64,000 bases of DNA, from positions 475,450 to 539,449 of the forward strand of contig NW_026110518.1 in the NCBI RefSeq assembly GCF_024679095.1, read 5' to 3'. The notes below the pieces were generated by a model that was not told the DNA's origin, ran no database searches, and was given only the letters and a program-made list of their open reading frames with translations. Below are positions 11,840 to 22,546 of the stretch, in pieces. The DNA is from Eriocheir sinensis (taxonomy: Eukaryota; Arthropoda; Malacostraca; Decapoda; Varunidae). The position numbers and the translations under genes are program-made. How positions within the stretch are numbered: the stretch's first letter is position 1; each line of letters opens with the position of its first letter.

Positions 11840-13070
11840 TTGCGCTGGACATTTTTTCAAAAACCTTTGATGGGGTCTGGCTCACATATTTGCTTTCCAA
11901 ACTACCCTCCTACTGTTTCTTTCCTTCTCTCTGTACCTTTATCTCCAGTTTCCTTTCTGACCGTTCTATTTCTGCTGTGGTAGACGGTCACTGTTCTTCC
12001 ACTAAACCTATTAACATTGGTGACCCGCAGGGTTCTGTCCTATCACCCACTCTCTGTTGTTCATTGATCATCTTCTTTCCAAAACGAACTGTCCTATCCA
12101 TTCTTACGCCGATGACTCTACTCTGCATTACTCAACTTATTTTAATAGAAGACCCACCCAACAGGAACTAAACGATTCCAGGCTGGAGGCAGCAGAACGC
12201 TTAGCCTCAGACTTTATTATTATTTCCGATTGGGCCAAGAAGAACCTGGTGTCCTTGAACGCCTCAAAAACACAGTTTCTCCACCTATCCACTCGACACA
12301 ATCTTCCAAACAACTATCCCCTATTCTTTGACAACACCCAGCTATCACCTTCCTCAACACTAAACATCCTCGGTCTATCCTTAACTCAAAATCTCAACTG
12401 GAAACTTCATATCTCTTCTCTTACTAAATCACCTTCCTCGAGGCTAGAGCGTTCTGTACCGTCGCCGCCAGCTCTTCTCCCACGCACAGTTGCTATCCAT
12501 TTACAGGGGTCTTGTCCGCCCTCGTATGGAGTATGAATCTCATGTGTGGGGGGGCTCCACTTACACAGCTCTCCTGGACAGAGTGGAGTCTAAGGCTCTT
12601 CGTCACATCAGCTCTCCTCCTCATTCTGAAAGTCTTCTACCTCTTAAAGTCCGCCGCCATATTGCCTCTCTTTCTATCTTCTATCGATATTTTCATGCTG
12701 ACTGCTCTTCTGAATTTGCTAACTGCATGCCTCCCCTCCCCCTGCGGCCCCGCTGCACACGACTTTCTACTCATGGTCATACCTGTGCTGGCCAAACCCC
12801 TTATGCAAGAGTTGACCAGCATCTTCATTCTTCCAACCCTTACACTAGTTAACTCTGGAACAGCCTTCCTTCGTCTATATTTCCTCCTGCCTTTGACTTG
12901 AATTATTTCAAGAGGAGTATACCAAGACACCTCTCCTCCTGAAATTAACCTCTCTTTTGACCGCTCACAACTTTTGTCTCTGTAGGAACAGCGATTAGTG
13001 GGCTTTTTTATTTACACCTTTTTTTGTTACCCTTGAGCTGTTTCTTTAGCTGTAAAATAAAATAAAATTG
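11840..13070 (+). pseudogene. LINE-B copy B2, 5'-truncated
   Basis: The copy starts inside the RT palm (GCGCTGGACATTTTTTC corresponds to the ALDIS region of B5) and runs to the 3' UTR. Readable blocks are SDRSISAVVDGHC (11.95-11.99 kb), the catalytic block SYADDSTLHYST in the frame starting at 12057, FLHLSTRHNLPNNYPLFFDN, and the C-terminal block 12490-12852 with VWGGSTYTALLDRV. Frame changes near 12060, 12470 and 12840 and loss of the LWNNLPSS frame show it is dead. The tail is an A-rich AAAATAAAATAAAATTG. 5' truncation is typical of incomplete LINE reverse transcription. Confidence 0.85.
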
Positions 13071-13349
13071 TTTTTTATGTAAACATTATTTGTATTGTTA
13101 TTACTGCTGTTATTCCAATTGCTACTTGCATATCTTCAGTTTGAGGTCATGCTAGCATATGGATAACTTTCCTTGGGTATATAGCATTTTTTTAAAGTTT
13201 CCACGCCCTCAAAAACATTACTCACAATGTCAGTCATGATGTTTCGGCTCGAGGGACCGTAGCTAATATAGTTGAAATTTTATTTTTGTAAAAGTTTATC
13301 TTAAATGTTTGTTGTCAATAAACCTTTACTTACTTAATTACGTACGTAC

Positions 13350-13351
<2 letters not shown>
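13071..13351. other. AT-rich spacer
   Basis: No gene is seen. A segment CAATAAACCTTTACTTACTTAATTAC just before the (CA)n array looks like the A/T-rich 3' end of an older repeat, but its body was not recognised. Confidence 0.4.
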
Positions 13352-13404
<53 letters not shown>

Positions 13405-13640
13405 GCTCCGGTAACTCGGTAGTAAATCTGACGGTCCGGCAGGCGGAGGTTCCAACCCCGCTCAGGCCCGGGATTTTTCCGCTGACAAGGAGCGGTTACT
13501 GTCCTCCTTTGAGCAAGGGGGAGGGTGTGTGTGGTATGTAAAGGTCCCAGCAATATCCAGAGATCGACCGATGAGCCTTGCTCCAAGCCGGATGATACTG
13601 CTGGCGATGACGAGCCCAGCTCGTGATTAGACAATTGTGA

Positions 13641-13703
<63 letters not shown>
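13352..13703 (+). mobile_element. SINE-2 (tRNA-derived) sandwiched between two (CA)n arrays
   Basis: (CA)n runs at about 13352-13403 and 13645-13703 flank a 240-bp unit. Near its start the unit has an A-box-like TAACTCGGTAG and, about 35 bp later, a B-box-like GGTTCCAACCC, the spacing of an RNA polymerase III tRNA-type promoter. The body then reads GCCCGGGATTTTTCCGCTGAC, which resembles SINE-1's CTGGGATTTTTCAGCC just after its B box, so the two families probably share a core. The arrangement suggests insertion into a microsatellite or target duplication of microsatellite sequence. Confidence 0.6.
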
Positions 13704-13707
<4 letters not shown>

Positions 13708-13790
13708 CCACCAGTTACATTCCACATCCATCCACTTTTAATTTGTGTACAAATAACAATGTAAATGTAAATCTTTATTTTTCGTTACAG

Positions 13791-13841
13791 GTAGCTAATG
13801 GCTGGGAGGTGTACGCGAGCCACCTGTATGCTGAGCCACCG
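13791..13841 (+). CDS. possible 51-bp micro-exon (weak)
   Basis: A pyrimidine-rich acceptor (TCTTTATTTTTCGTTACAG) ends at 13790 and a donor (GTGAGA) starts at 13842. The 51 bases between are open in one frame and would encode VANGWEVYASHLYAEPP, exactly 17 codons, so the exon would be phase-symmetric. No protein family is recognised. The GC content is higher than the flanking DNA. Without transcript support this is a candidate only. Confidence 0.25.
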
Positions 13842-14002
13842 GTGAGAAGGATCGCTTTCTGGAGGAATCAAAAAGGAGGAAGACAGGAAATAAGAGCAAA
13901 CACGACATTGAAAATTTGCCAAGGAGAAAAAGCGAGCACAGAAAAGACAAGAGGAAAAGAGAAAAGAGAAAAAAATGCTAAAATTAAACTCTTCCCTTGC
14001 AG

Positions 14003-14033
14003 ACTGACGAATCTGAGAGGAGCAGAGCTAAAG
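14003..14033 (+). CDS. possible 31-bp micro-exon (weak)
   Basis: A strong acceptor (AAACTCTTCCCTTGCAG, ending 14002) and a donor (GTATGA, starting 14034) bound 31 bases encoding TDESERSRAK plus one base. It lies 161 bp downstream of the other candidate exon and would follow it in phase. Function unknown; may be coincidental. Confidence 0.2.
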
Positions 14034-14579
14034 GTATGATGGATCATATCGTTTTATTTTTTTTAAGTACTACCAATTGTATCAGTTTAAAATACGAGAT
14101 TTCTAATTACAATAACTGTTTCATTCTTCAAATCCTCCGCCCGTTCCATCACTTTAACCTTTGTATCTTTGTTTTTGACGTTACATTTACCATGCTTTTC
14201 TAAACTAGTTCCCAGTTTTCTGGGTTCCTTCTATCCTCGTTCTCACTGTTGCATCGCCCTCTCTTGCTCCTTTTTTTGATATTTAAATCCTTCATACTTT
14301 TTTAAGGGGTAACGGGCAGAGTACTAGTGGTTGCTTAGGTAGAAGCGAGGGCAGGTGCTCAAGTGGGTCTCTGACGCGAACCCCTCGCTCCAGGAACGTC
14401 ATCACATTCGTTGCTGACGTCACTTCTGCCGACTCCGTAGCTCCTGCTTCACAGCTGTAATTGCCCACAACCAGTTCACCCCAACAATGAAATAACCCCA
14501 AGAAATACCCAACAAGAAGATCCACTCCACCAGAGGGCCAAGGACAACAACACCCTGTCTGAGATCACTTCTTTCGTGT
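14034..14579. other. unassigned spacer
   Basis: AT-rich to 14300 and then mixed composition. No reading frame with recognisable content, RNA gene or repeat family was identified; the last 250 bp may be additional 5' sequence of LINE-D copy D1. Confidence 0.3.
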
Positions 14580-14746
14580 GTTTTGGTGGACTCCCACTAC
14601 TGCTTCCCCGCAGCTTTTTCGGAGAGCAAAATCGATGTCCAGTTTACCCTATGACATTTGGGTTCTTGGTGTTTGGACTTAGCCTGTAGACTTTGATGAA
14701 ATTCAACTCGACCGGCTGGGCCCCTCTGGTCAGTGGGACTCATTTT

Positions 14747-14789
14747 TGCGCATGCGCAGTGCCTCTGGTGTGACGTCATGGATACGTCA
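14747..14789 (+). promoter_or_regulatory. LINE-D internal promoter module (NRF1-like plus CRE-like sites), D1
   Basis: The palindrome TGCGCATGCGCA (14747-14758) matches the NRF-1/alpha-Pal consensus. The full CRE palindrome TGACGTCA follows after 12 bp (14771-14778), and a half-CRE ACGTCA follows after 5 more bp (14784-14789). Copy D2 has the same three sites in the same order with identical 12-bp and 5-bp gaps although intervening bases differ. LINE promoters are internal and lie in the 5' UTR; the ORF1 ATG is 51 bp downstream. Factor binding is inference. Confidence 0.6.
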
Positions 14790-14840
14790 CTCCTGCCATA
14801 GTAGTGAGGCGTCCATACCCCCTCGCTCCCTACGTCCGTC

Positions 14841-16301
14841 ATGGAGCCATCGGGGCCCGTCTCCCTTGTGGATCTTGATGCTGACTTGGCGCTGAGCGAC
14901 GAGGATGCAATTGATCACGACGACTGGCCGCCACCGCTTTCTTGCAAGCCAGGTTTCCCTCTCCGGCAAGCGCCCCATATCCCACGACTCGGACAGTAAC
15001 AGTGAGCCGTCTTCCCCTGCTGCTAAGGCCTCTAAGCAGAAGGGGTCGTCTGACTCTCAGCACGCCATATCAGCCCAGAACAGCAGCCCTCCCCCGCTCC
15101 CACCTCTCATGGATTCCACGCGCAATGCCCCGTTACTGAGCGCCTCTCACCTACTAGCCTTCGCCCCTAGGGTTGACAACCCGACAGTAGATCTCAAGCT
15201 TCGTTGGTTGTCCGAAGTCACCCGAAATTTTCAACTTGACCGTGACCAGGCTGAAGTCAAGATGGCAGCCATAACGTCTCGCTTCGTATACGTCTCCCGC
15301 CGCCGCACGGATGCCTTCGACAGCGTAACGAGTGGGGAGTTTCTGTCCCTCACCCTCGAGCTCCAAGACTCTCCAGAAAGGCCTCGCAAGTTTCCCACGT
15401 ACCTTCTAGCTCGTTACCCTGTCTGTGCTGACCCTGCCTTGGCCATGGAGTTGCCGGGCATCTACTCAGCTCTCGCCGATTTTACCAGAATGGCTCTCCC
15501 CTCCCCCGCCTGGTCGTCACCTGGAGCCTTCCTGAACCACCGCCCCCGAGTGTCACCTTCAGCTTCCTTCCGTGCCTGCCACCCTGTGAGCTTCGCAGGA
15601 TGCAGGACGAGCGACCATGGTGCTTCCGATGCTGTAGCCTCGGCCACATATCCCGGTACTGTTCCGCGGCTGAGCGTTGCGCATGGTGCTCTGGCCCTCA
15701 CGATTCACGCACCTGCCCACACCGCAACCCTCCCTCGGATTCTATTGCTTCTGACTCCGCCTCCACTCAGCGACAGCCCCCGCCTCCGGACACGTCGCTC
15801 TGGAAATGTCCCCGATGTCATCAAGCAGGAGTGAACGTCTGGCATGGGTGCGCGAGACGCCAGCCCAATGTGGCCCCTGCTGCCTTGCGCCCGACTCACC
15901 CAGCGCCGCAGCCACCACCAAGCCTCCCTGCCGCTCCTCGTGGTTCGCCCGCCACCTCTGACTCCCCGCAAGTGACTGCACTTCGGGACGCTGTTGCCTC
16001 TCTCAAAACTCAGGTTTCTGCTTTCAATGCACGTTTTGAGGCACTTACAACTTGCCTAAATACCTTAGTTGCCAAGCAGGCCACGCTCGAGACGACCTTG
16101 AATTCATTGGTTGAGTCTCAACAAGTCGTCATAGCTTCCATCGCTACAATTACGGAGAAGCTGAGCTCCGTGACCCCACTCCTCACCAGCCTGCCTGCTC
16201 TCGCCAGGGACCCTCCCTCACCTAGCGCGGCACCCGGCCGTGCCCGCGCCACTGCCACTTCATCATCTGCCCGCCGTCCTCCTAAAGGCCATGCTCGATA
16301 A
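14841..16301 (+). pseudogene. LINE-D D1 ORF1: gag-like zinc-knuckle protein
   Basis: The ATG at 14841 begins MEPSGPVSLVDLDADLALSD, parallel to D2's start at 37679 (both contain an acidic ADLALSDDE-like stretch). After a frameshift near 14950 the frame at 14905-15560 carries a Ser/Pro-rich region and the conserved block KFPTYLLARYPV. A second shift near 15500 leads to the zinc knuckles CFRCCSLGHISRYC (C-x2-C-x4-H-x4-C) and CAWCSGPHDSRTC in the frame starting at 15600. The C-terminal third (about 15970-16200) is a predicted amphipathic coiled coil (ARFEALTTCLNTLVAKQATL). It would act as the RNA chaperone of the LINE particle. Two frameshifts inactivate it. Confidence 0.8.
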
Positions 16302-16302
16302 T

Positions 16303-18298
16303 ATGGTTGATCTCCATGTCATCTCGTGGAATGCCTGCGGGATTGCGAATTGGGCAAAGCTTACTGCACTTAAGGAATATGTGCACCGTCACCACCCGGA
16401 CGTCATCTTCATCCAGGAGGTATTTGTTGGCCACACTCTACCTGTGGTGGAGGCACCCTCGCTCAGCGGCTACGTGTCCTATGTTCATCGGGTTCGACAC
16501 GGACTTGTTGCCTATTTTGACTCCTCTGTTCAGCATCGTTTCCTTCAGAACTCTGTGGACGGTGACACAAACTTCCAGCTTTTTGAGGTCACTGTTGGGG
16601 CGGGCACCGTACGGATATGCAACGTGTACTCTGCACCGGGCAGGATGGATCCTAATGTTCTCCCAGCTCCTACCATTCGTGGCATGGTGTACATGGGGGA
16701 CTTCAACGCTAGACACCCTGCCCTAGGAGACCTCTCTGGCACTGTCAATCGCAACGGGACTCATCTCCTGGACTACATTCGTCGCAATCGGCTGACTCGA
16801 TGGGACACTGCTGGCGCTACCCACGCTCGGGGCGGTGTACTAGATCACATCCTTACCTGTGGACTCGTGGCGTCCCAGGTCAGGTGCTCATCGGTTCCGG
16901 CACTCTTTTCTGACCGCATTGCTCTCAGTGTCCATTATTACTCCGTTCCTGCCACACATACTCCAGCTCAAACCCGCTCTTGCATTACAATCCCATCCAA
17001 GTACCGTCCTACTTTCATTTCTTACATGTCTAGTCAACTTCCTACATTTGACCTCCACTGCCCTGAAAAGTTATATTCTTCACTTGTCAATGCCACGCAC
17101 GCCTTCTATACTCGCTACGTCAGTAAGCCACCCATTAGGCGTCGCTCTGCTGCCCCCACCTGGATCCTGGATGACCGCATCGCTCTGGCGGAGAGGAAGG
17201 CGACGAAGGTCGGCCTCATCTTTCAGCAACGCCCATGTCCCGATACTCTACACCAGTATCAGCTGTCAAGGGATGACTTGGTTGCCCTGCAGCGTTGTGT
17301 GCAGACAGACTCGTGGCACAAACTCACTGACAGCATCAACCATCAAACGAGTGTTGCCTCCATGTGGCAACTTATCAACAAAGTTGTGAAAAAGAAAACC
17401 CCTAGTGCCCTCCACCACAGCACTGCTCACTACGCACAAGATCTTATCGATAAGATCTTATCGATGAATGGTCAGCACAGTCTCGCGTCACCAACCTCCC
17501 AGCGCACGTGCAAGCCGCTCTCTCCGCCCAGGATAATTACCGTGCACTCCGTCTCACCGCTGGCTTGCTGAACAGGGATGAAGAGGATGATGTAGCTATA
17601 ACGGACAACAAGCTGCGACGTGCCCTCGCCAGGGGTAAGGCAACATCTCCAGGGGATGATGGCATTACCTATGCAGTTCTCTCTTTCCCCAGGCCTACAT
17701 ACCAACACCTGGTCACACAAATTCTCCGCCGCCTTGCCACAGCCCTCGAGAGTTCATTGACGGTGCACTTTTTATGGATTCCGTCATACATCGGTCTCTT
17801 GGCCAACGACACTGCGGTCCGTTCTGCAAGGGCTGCCTGTGACGTGGACCCGCCAGCTGCTGGTGCCGCTGCTACCTCCTTGCCGTGGTGCAAGAAAATG
17901 GTACACCAAGCTGCCTGCTCCTCCACCCGTCACCGTAGCGATGCTGAGAGGGCCGCCAGTGCGTCTATCCAGCGCTACGAACACTTCCTGCCTCGTCACA
18001 CATATACCGTCACTCCAGTCTCATGGTTCGCCGCCATAATGTAGTGTGTGCTTGTCTCCGGCTTGGGTCCCGGCGAGTGTGGCAGATGGCCGAGGCGGGG
18101 GACGCGCCGCACGTCTCCTCCTGCAAGCTGTGTAACGCGCCCAATGCTAACACCCTTGAACACTATTGCTTGGAGTGTCCACGTGTTGCTGACTTAATAC
18201 CGCAAGGAATCTCACTTGTGGAGACATGTAAATATTTATTGTCTGGAAACAATCTAGATGTTATCCTCACTCGCCATCCACATTTTGGGGGATGCTAA
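16303..18298 (+). pseudogene. LINE-D D1 ORF2: endonuclease and RNase H, RT core deleted
   Basis: The endonuclease is intact at 16303-17000: LHVISWNACGI start, IFIQEVFVG, MVYMGDFNARHPALGDL and a DHILT box. A linker follows to 17430. The frame then shifts at a 14-bp duplication and continues at 17508 with EEDDVAITDNKLRRAL and GDDGITYAVL, after which the palm with the YADD box is missing and the protein jumps to the RNase H end (LTVHFLWIPSYIGLLANDTAV). The C-terminal Cys/His motif CKLCNAPNANTLEHYCLEC is at 18023-18298. The copy cannot encode polymerase activity. The start is taken at the ATG closest to the conserved LHVISWN block. Confidence 0.8.
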
Positions 18299-18430
18299 AT
18301 ATTTTTTTCCTAATGTTGACTCAGTATCACAGCGTGCCATGTGAGGCACGAGTCGCCTGTATCAAAGTTAGAATCTTGAACATGAACTAGGCTTGGCACC
18401 CTTGGGTGTAATAAATTAATCAAAACAAAA

Positions 18431-18515
18431 ATCCCAACAAGAAATCAATGATACGCTCAAACATCAAACAGCCAAACTGCCCAATGACTCGAACAAGGCC
18501 ACAACAAAACAGTTA

Positions 18516-18592
<77 letters not shown>

Positions 18593-18595
18593 ACA
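18431..18595 (-). repeat. G1 3' LTR remnant with (CT)n and (CA)n arrays
   Basis: Between the LINE-D tail and the G1 polypurine tract lie about 165 bases including (CT)n at 18518-18552 and (CA)n at 18552-18590. The inner edge TTACA|CTCCCCCCTGAATC is a convincing LTR/PPT junction; the outer edge is not resolved. Confidence 0.5.
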
Positions 18596-18599
18596 CTCC

Positions 18600-19843
18600 C
18601 CCCTGAATCACATTCACCCAAGCTACAGACACGAGACTTCTTAATCCTGGATGACCGCCGCGGCAGAGTAAGTTCTGACCCATCAGCTACGGCGTCATGG
18701 TCCGATCCATCAGTTGCGTCAGAGGCGCGTTCTTCCCCATCATTGGCCTGGCCACTAAGTTGAATATAGAGCTCCTCGTCCTTTTCGTCCACGATTGCTA
18801 TAGCTTGTTCTTCCTGGGAAGTGCGGAGAAGATCCTTCACGTGACGGGTGACTCCGTCGACTTCTACAGCTTGATGTGGCAGGACCCGTGTTACATTGCC
18901 TCTCCTGTGTCGCTCATAACAACATACCTTGGGAGGCCTTACGCCCTCACCCACACTTTGTCTTCAGCTTGGTATGGGCCTTCAACTTCCGGCTCACTCT
19001 CCTCACGAGGATCCACTTTGCGGACTCACACTCGATGCTGATACAGCATATTCACTGGCGCTGTTGACGACGTGAGATCATCCTGAGGCCTCAAGTTGTA
19101 AAGATACACCGCCTGTGCCACAGAATAGCCTTTCCTCGCAGCGATGACTTTCACTGTGCGATGGCATCTTTCGATTATGCCATTGCCAGACGGCACATGA
19201 GCACAGCGAAAGCAGAGACGCACAAACCATTTCTTTGCAAAATCAGCAAACATTCGTCTGCGGAAGGCAGTGTCGTTGTTTGTTAGAAATTCATCGGGCG
19301 CCCCGCGCTCATAGAATACTGCCTCCAATTGTTTGATCACGCTTTCGCTGGTCTAGAGCCTCAGCTAGCTCCAGACAGCAAAACGTGACGGCCCGCAGTC
19401 GACGAGGGTCAAGTAGTGTTGACCACTACGGTGAGTTCTGTCCATGTCCAGTCTGTGCCACACTTTCTCCACGCTTAGGTCTCCTTTCCGCTACTTCACC
19501 GGCTCTGGATCAACAGACTGGCACACGTCACCGTTGGCGACAACAGCGTGTACATTCTGCTTGGTGACTTCGGGAATTACTCACTTCACAAAGTAAAGTG
19601 TGCGTTTTATCCCTGCATGATGTATTTCTATAATCTTATCAGTGTTGGTTACTTCGTTGCTGGCGGCGCACACATAATGCTTAGCTGTAGGGTGGGCGGC
19701 GGAAGCTTCCAACCAACGTTGTGGCACACGCGTCAGACTGTCTGCCTTGTTGTTGATGGAAGGTACAAGGCTAACAGACAGCTGAATGCCGCACTCCTCG
19801 ATCAGCGACTGCACTATTCCAATTCACCTTCGAATAAGCATCT
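18600..19843 (-). pseudogene. G1 pol: RNase H end, integrase and C-terminal tail
   Basis: The right part (19581-19843) encodes the RNase H end with NNKADSLTRVPQRWL and the start of an integrase zinc domain (HHAGIKRTLYF). The integrase core follows at 19026-19340 with VFYERGAPDEFLTNNDTAF and SGNGIIERCHRTVK, the latter holding the catalytic glutamate context. The tail (18600-18954) has a basic patch and NVTRVLPHQAVEVDG, then an acidic end. The integrase middle section between 19340 and 19580 is out of frame. Homologous blocks in G2 (44863-45792) are clearer and belong to the same group. Confidence 0.75.
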
Positions 19844-20181
19844 TGTAACGGTGTACCGGGGGGCGTTTAAGGGGCGTTGATTAAGACTTCAGCTTCCTTA
19901 AGGCGAATATATTCTTAGCCTATATGTACAAGGAGCGTCGGAGCGAGAGCGACTGCCGTTGTGTGTCAGTCGACTCTCGTGAAGGAGTGACGAATTACAG
20001 GTTGGAAAATAATTGTTACAATTGGTCACGTATGTCAAGGTGACTTTCAAGCTTGATGAAATGCTTTCTATACAAACTGAGACGGTAAACACTGACGGTT
20101 GACAGTCCTATAAGGTGGCGTCATCTATCTGTCGTGGGTTTTTTCCATTGACAATTGTATGCCTAATTCGTGGTGATACTA

Positions 20182-20243
<62 letters not shown>

Positions 20244-20263
20244 ATTGATATCCTACTATAACA
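19844..20263. repeat. solo LTR inserted in G1 RNase H
   Basis: The G1 coding sequence is interrupted exactly here: on the minus strand KLKTNAASE lies right of 20263 and MLIRR left of 19844, adjacent blocks in G2 (KTKAASEILIRR). The insert begins TGTAACGG and ends TATAACA (TG...CA ends, 420 bp) and is flanked by ATCT (19840-19843) and CTCT (20264-20267), a 4-bp target duplication with one mismatch. It contains an (AAT)n expansion at about 20181-20242. The TGTAACGG end resembles gypsy-group LTRs. Confidence 0.7.
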
Positions 20264-21900
20264 CTCTCGCTTGCCGCATTGGTCTTAAGTTTGCTTCTTC
20301 CCGAGATGCCATCAGAGATCTAGCGTTGTACTGTTGACGAGTCTGTGAGCACTTCCACCTTCTTGACCCTCCAGGCCAGCGCGAGGTTCAGCCTTATCAT
20401 GACAGCGTCTAACTCCGCCATGTCAATGTGGCTCGATTCGTCCTTGTGCAACCAGCTGGCGTCTTCAACGATACTCCCAAGTGCTATAGAGCTGGCATCC
20501 AAACCACCCTCGACCACCCTCCACCCAAACCCTGGCCTCGTCGCTGCTGGCGCTCCATCGTCCTCGCACGGGATCACTTTTCCTGACTTCATGGACAATG
20601 TCTTCGAGGAGCGTCCTTATTTCTCCGCCGGCAATCGTATCAACCCATCTTTCTGTGACGTCATTGGCCCTTCGTTTGATGAAGGCCGTTGCCACCCGCA
20701 GCCAGCGGCATACAGGGTAGTGGCCAACCAGCTTGCCACAGTAGAATAAAACGTTAGTTACGTCAGCCACCTCGTTGTCTCTCTTCTAGAAGAGTTCTCC
20801 ATGTTCCCCCCAGACCCTAAGGCCTAGCACTCATGCACCATCAATAAGCCGTTCAGGTGGTTTGCTTGTCAGCCCAAAACGCTGCAGGTGTGCTTTTACA
20901 TAGTTGGCCCTGACAACATCTTCATTGATAAAGATGTCATCAATATACGCCGACGTTCCACGCCTTACAATTGGGTCTTGAGAAAGAACGTAATGCGGAC
21001 TGCCTTCATCACTAACGGAGCCACGTTAAGGCCGAAACCCAGTCGCGTCAGACAGTATTTCTGGCCCTTAAAGCATACGGTCTAGTAAGGCCATAGTGAC
21101 GGGTGAATCCTGATCTGCAGGTAACCCTTGGCGAGGTCAATCATGGATGCATTTACGCCTCGTCTCCGCCACTCTCGCAGTCTGTCCGCACACACGTCAC
21201 TGTCTGCTGTGAAGGCTTCGATGTGTGATTTCAGCTCCCGGAAGTCCATCACGGGACGCACTCTCCTCTTGTTCTCTTGTACGACTGCCATGAGTGATAT
21301 TAGGCCCTTAGCTGTTCCATACTTGCTCTCATCGTATGGCAGTAACCATCCATCAGCTAACCATTTCTCGAGTTCTTCCTCATAAGGTTTTCCTACGTCG
21401 CGTCGCACATCGTAGGCCTCCACTCGATTATGTAGGACAATCGGCTCCTTGTTCTCAGCCCACTTCCAAGGTGCAGTCCAGTAATTAGCCTCAGGGTCGT
21501 AGGCAGCACAAAAGTCGCGCACAAGACCCGTTCCCTCGCACTGCCACTCCCCCCCCACCCACAGTAACCATGCTGCTGGCGTCCTTTGTCCACACATTGC
21601 AGCAGGAGACGTTCGCAATGCTCCTGGAACACCCCGTATCCACCAAAACACGACGCTGCACGCCCCCCACACTCACCAAAACACTGACTGCCGCGAGAGG
21701 AGGCTGGCGCTGATGCCCCCTTTCCACTCTCGTTTCCCGAGCATGCAGACGCAAAGTGGCCAAGACCACCACAACGATAACACGTCACTCTGCGCCGAGG
21801 GCGTCTTGAACCACTGGATCCTGCCCCACCACTCATATCACTTTGGTGGCGAGCTAGACAATCTCTGACGAAATGATTCGGTCCACCGCACTCAATCACC
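20264..21900 (-). pseudogene. G1 pol: aspartic protease, reverse transcriptase and RNase H start
   Basis: The protease has VLVDTGCSRSI (frame 21491-21772), an aspartic protease active site with the usual DTG. The RT N-terminal lobe (21082-21672) has RVEAYDVRRDVGKP and RRVRPVMDFRELKSHI. The catalytic YIDD (VYIDDIFINE on the minus strand, around 20938-20970) is readable in a shifted frame. The RNase H region (20320-20600) has ASSIALGSIVED and HIDMAELDAV, followed by LTDSSTV. Multiple stops and frameshifts disable it. Confidence 0.75.
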
Positions 21901-22475
21901 GTTGGTGTGTAACAGCTGCACACTGCTCGATGCCATGTCTCACCGTGGTGCCCAAGCTGGTCTCCGATGATGCACGGGCGGTGTCGTCCTTTATGACCGC
22001 CCTTGCCCGCGTCAGTATCTGGTCCAGGTCGTGAGCCTCCATGCGAGACCCAGCCCTCAGCAGCTGGCGGACTTCCTCGGGCAGCCAATATACGAAGGCA
22101 AAGGCGAGGGCCTTGTCCTCCATCCCGCCGAACAGATTCGCCAGGCGTCGCAGCTCGGCTAAGTACACATCTGGTGATTCTCCTGCGCGCAGCCTCCTGC
22201 TGACGAACTGGTCGTACGCCACATACAGATCAGCGGCAAACGAAGTTAGCAATGCCTTCTTCACCCTCTCGGCAGACTTCCTTTCAGATTAGGCTAGCTG
22301 CAGGTATACGGCGAAGGCGCCGCCGGTGAGGCGCAGCGGAATCACACTCGCCACCTCTCCACTAACGCCTTGAAATTTGCACACCAGCTCCAGTTCTTCC
22401 AGCCACTCTGCCACATACTGTGCACCGCTGCCGTCGTACTCCGGAATCAACTTCAGGTCGAATTTGCCCTCCATA
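21896..22475 (-). pseudogene. G1 gag with zinc knuckles
   Basis: The gag starts at the ATG near 22473 (MEGKFDLKLIPEYDGSG), the start of a retrotransposon gag capsid with the usual EYDG and W-E-LE pattern. A stop near 22290 splits it from the rest (21896-22264, with AFAFVYWLPEEVRQLL and ARAVIKDD). Knuckles CGGPNHFVRDC and CYRCGGLGHFASAC (C-x2-C-x4-H-x4-C) lie between about 21740 and 21900 in the overlapping frame. One stop and one frameshift separate the parts. Confidence 0.75.
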
Positions 22476-22482
22476 CTGCATG

Positions 22483-22483
<1 letters not shown>

Positions 22484-22542
<59 letters not shown>
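22484..22542. repeat. (CA)n microsatellite
   Basis: About 29 CA repeats directly upstream (minus strand) of the G1 gag start. Confidence 0.95.

Positions 22543-22546
<4 letters not shown>

Larger units (their letters stand above)
14580..18430 (+). mobile_element. LINE-D copy D1, internally deleted
   Basis: A plus-strand LINE with 5' UTR, ORF1, ORF2 and a 3' UTR ending in AATAAATTAATCAAAACAAAA. Compared with copy D2 (37.3-42.9 kb) it lacks about 1.7 kb that encodes the central reverse transcriptase, the join lying near 17680. It also carries a 14-bp tandem duplication (AAGATCTTATCGAT, around 17438-17466) that shifts the ORF2 frame. The left limit is approximate because the 5' UTR diverges from D2 upstream of about 14740. 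Confidence 0.75.
18431..22480 (-). mobile_element. Ty3/gypsy-type LTR retrotransposon G1, decayed
   Basis: The minus strand gives gag, protease, reverse transcriptase, RNase H and integrase in standard gypsy order (right to left). The 3' LTR lies at the left: its inner edge at 18595 reads TGTAAGTGTG on the element strand and is preceded by a polypurine tract (GATTCAGGGGGGAG), the same arrangement as in G2 (AGGATCAGGGGGGAG then TGTGATATGG). The LTR contains (AG)n and (TG)n arrays; its outer end was not fixed. No 5' LTR is recognised on the right, where (CA)n abuts the gag start. Confidence 0.75.

Noticed and set aside
13350..13727. poly-Cys-Val reading frames in (CA)n/(GT)n arrays (also 22289-22543 and 36632-37239)
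   Set aside because: Artefacts of dinucleotide repeats; only the part of the 22.3-22.5 kb frame after MEGKFD is real coding sequence (gag).
16438..16754. minus-strand ORFs over the LINE-D endonuclease
   Set aside because: Shadow frames of the plus-strand endonuclease, which carries all family motifs.
19855..19885. GGGGGGCGTTTAAGGGGCG as a mariner-type terminal repeat
   Set aside because: It resembles the right end of the mariner at 48.26 kb only loosely and lies within a well-bounded solo LTR with its own target duplication.
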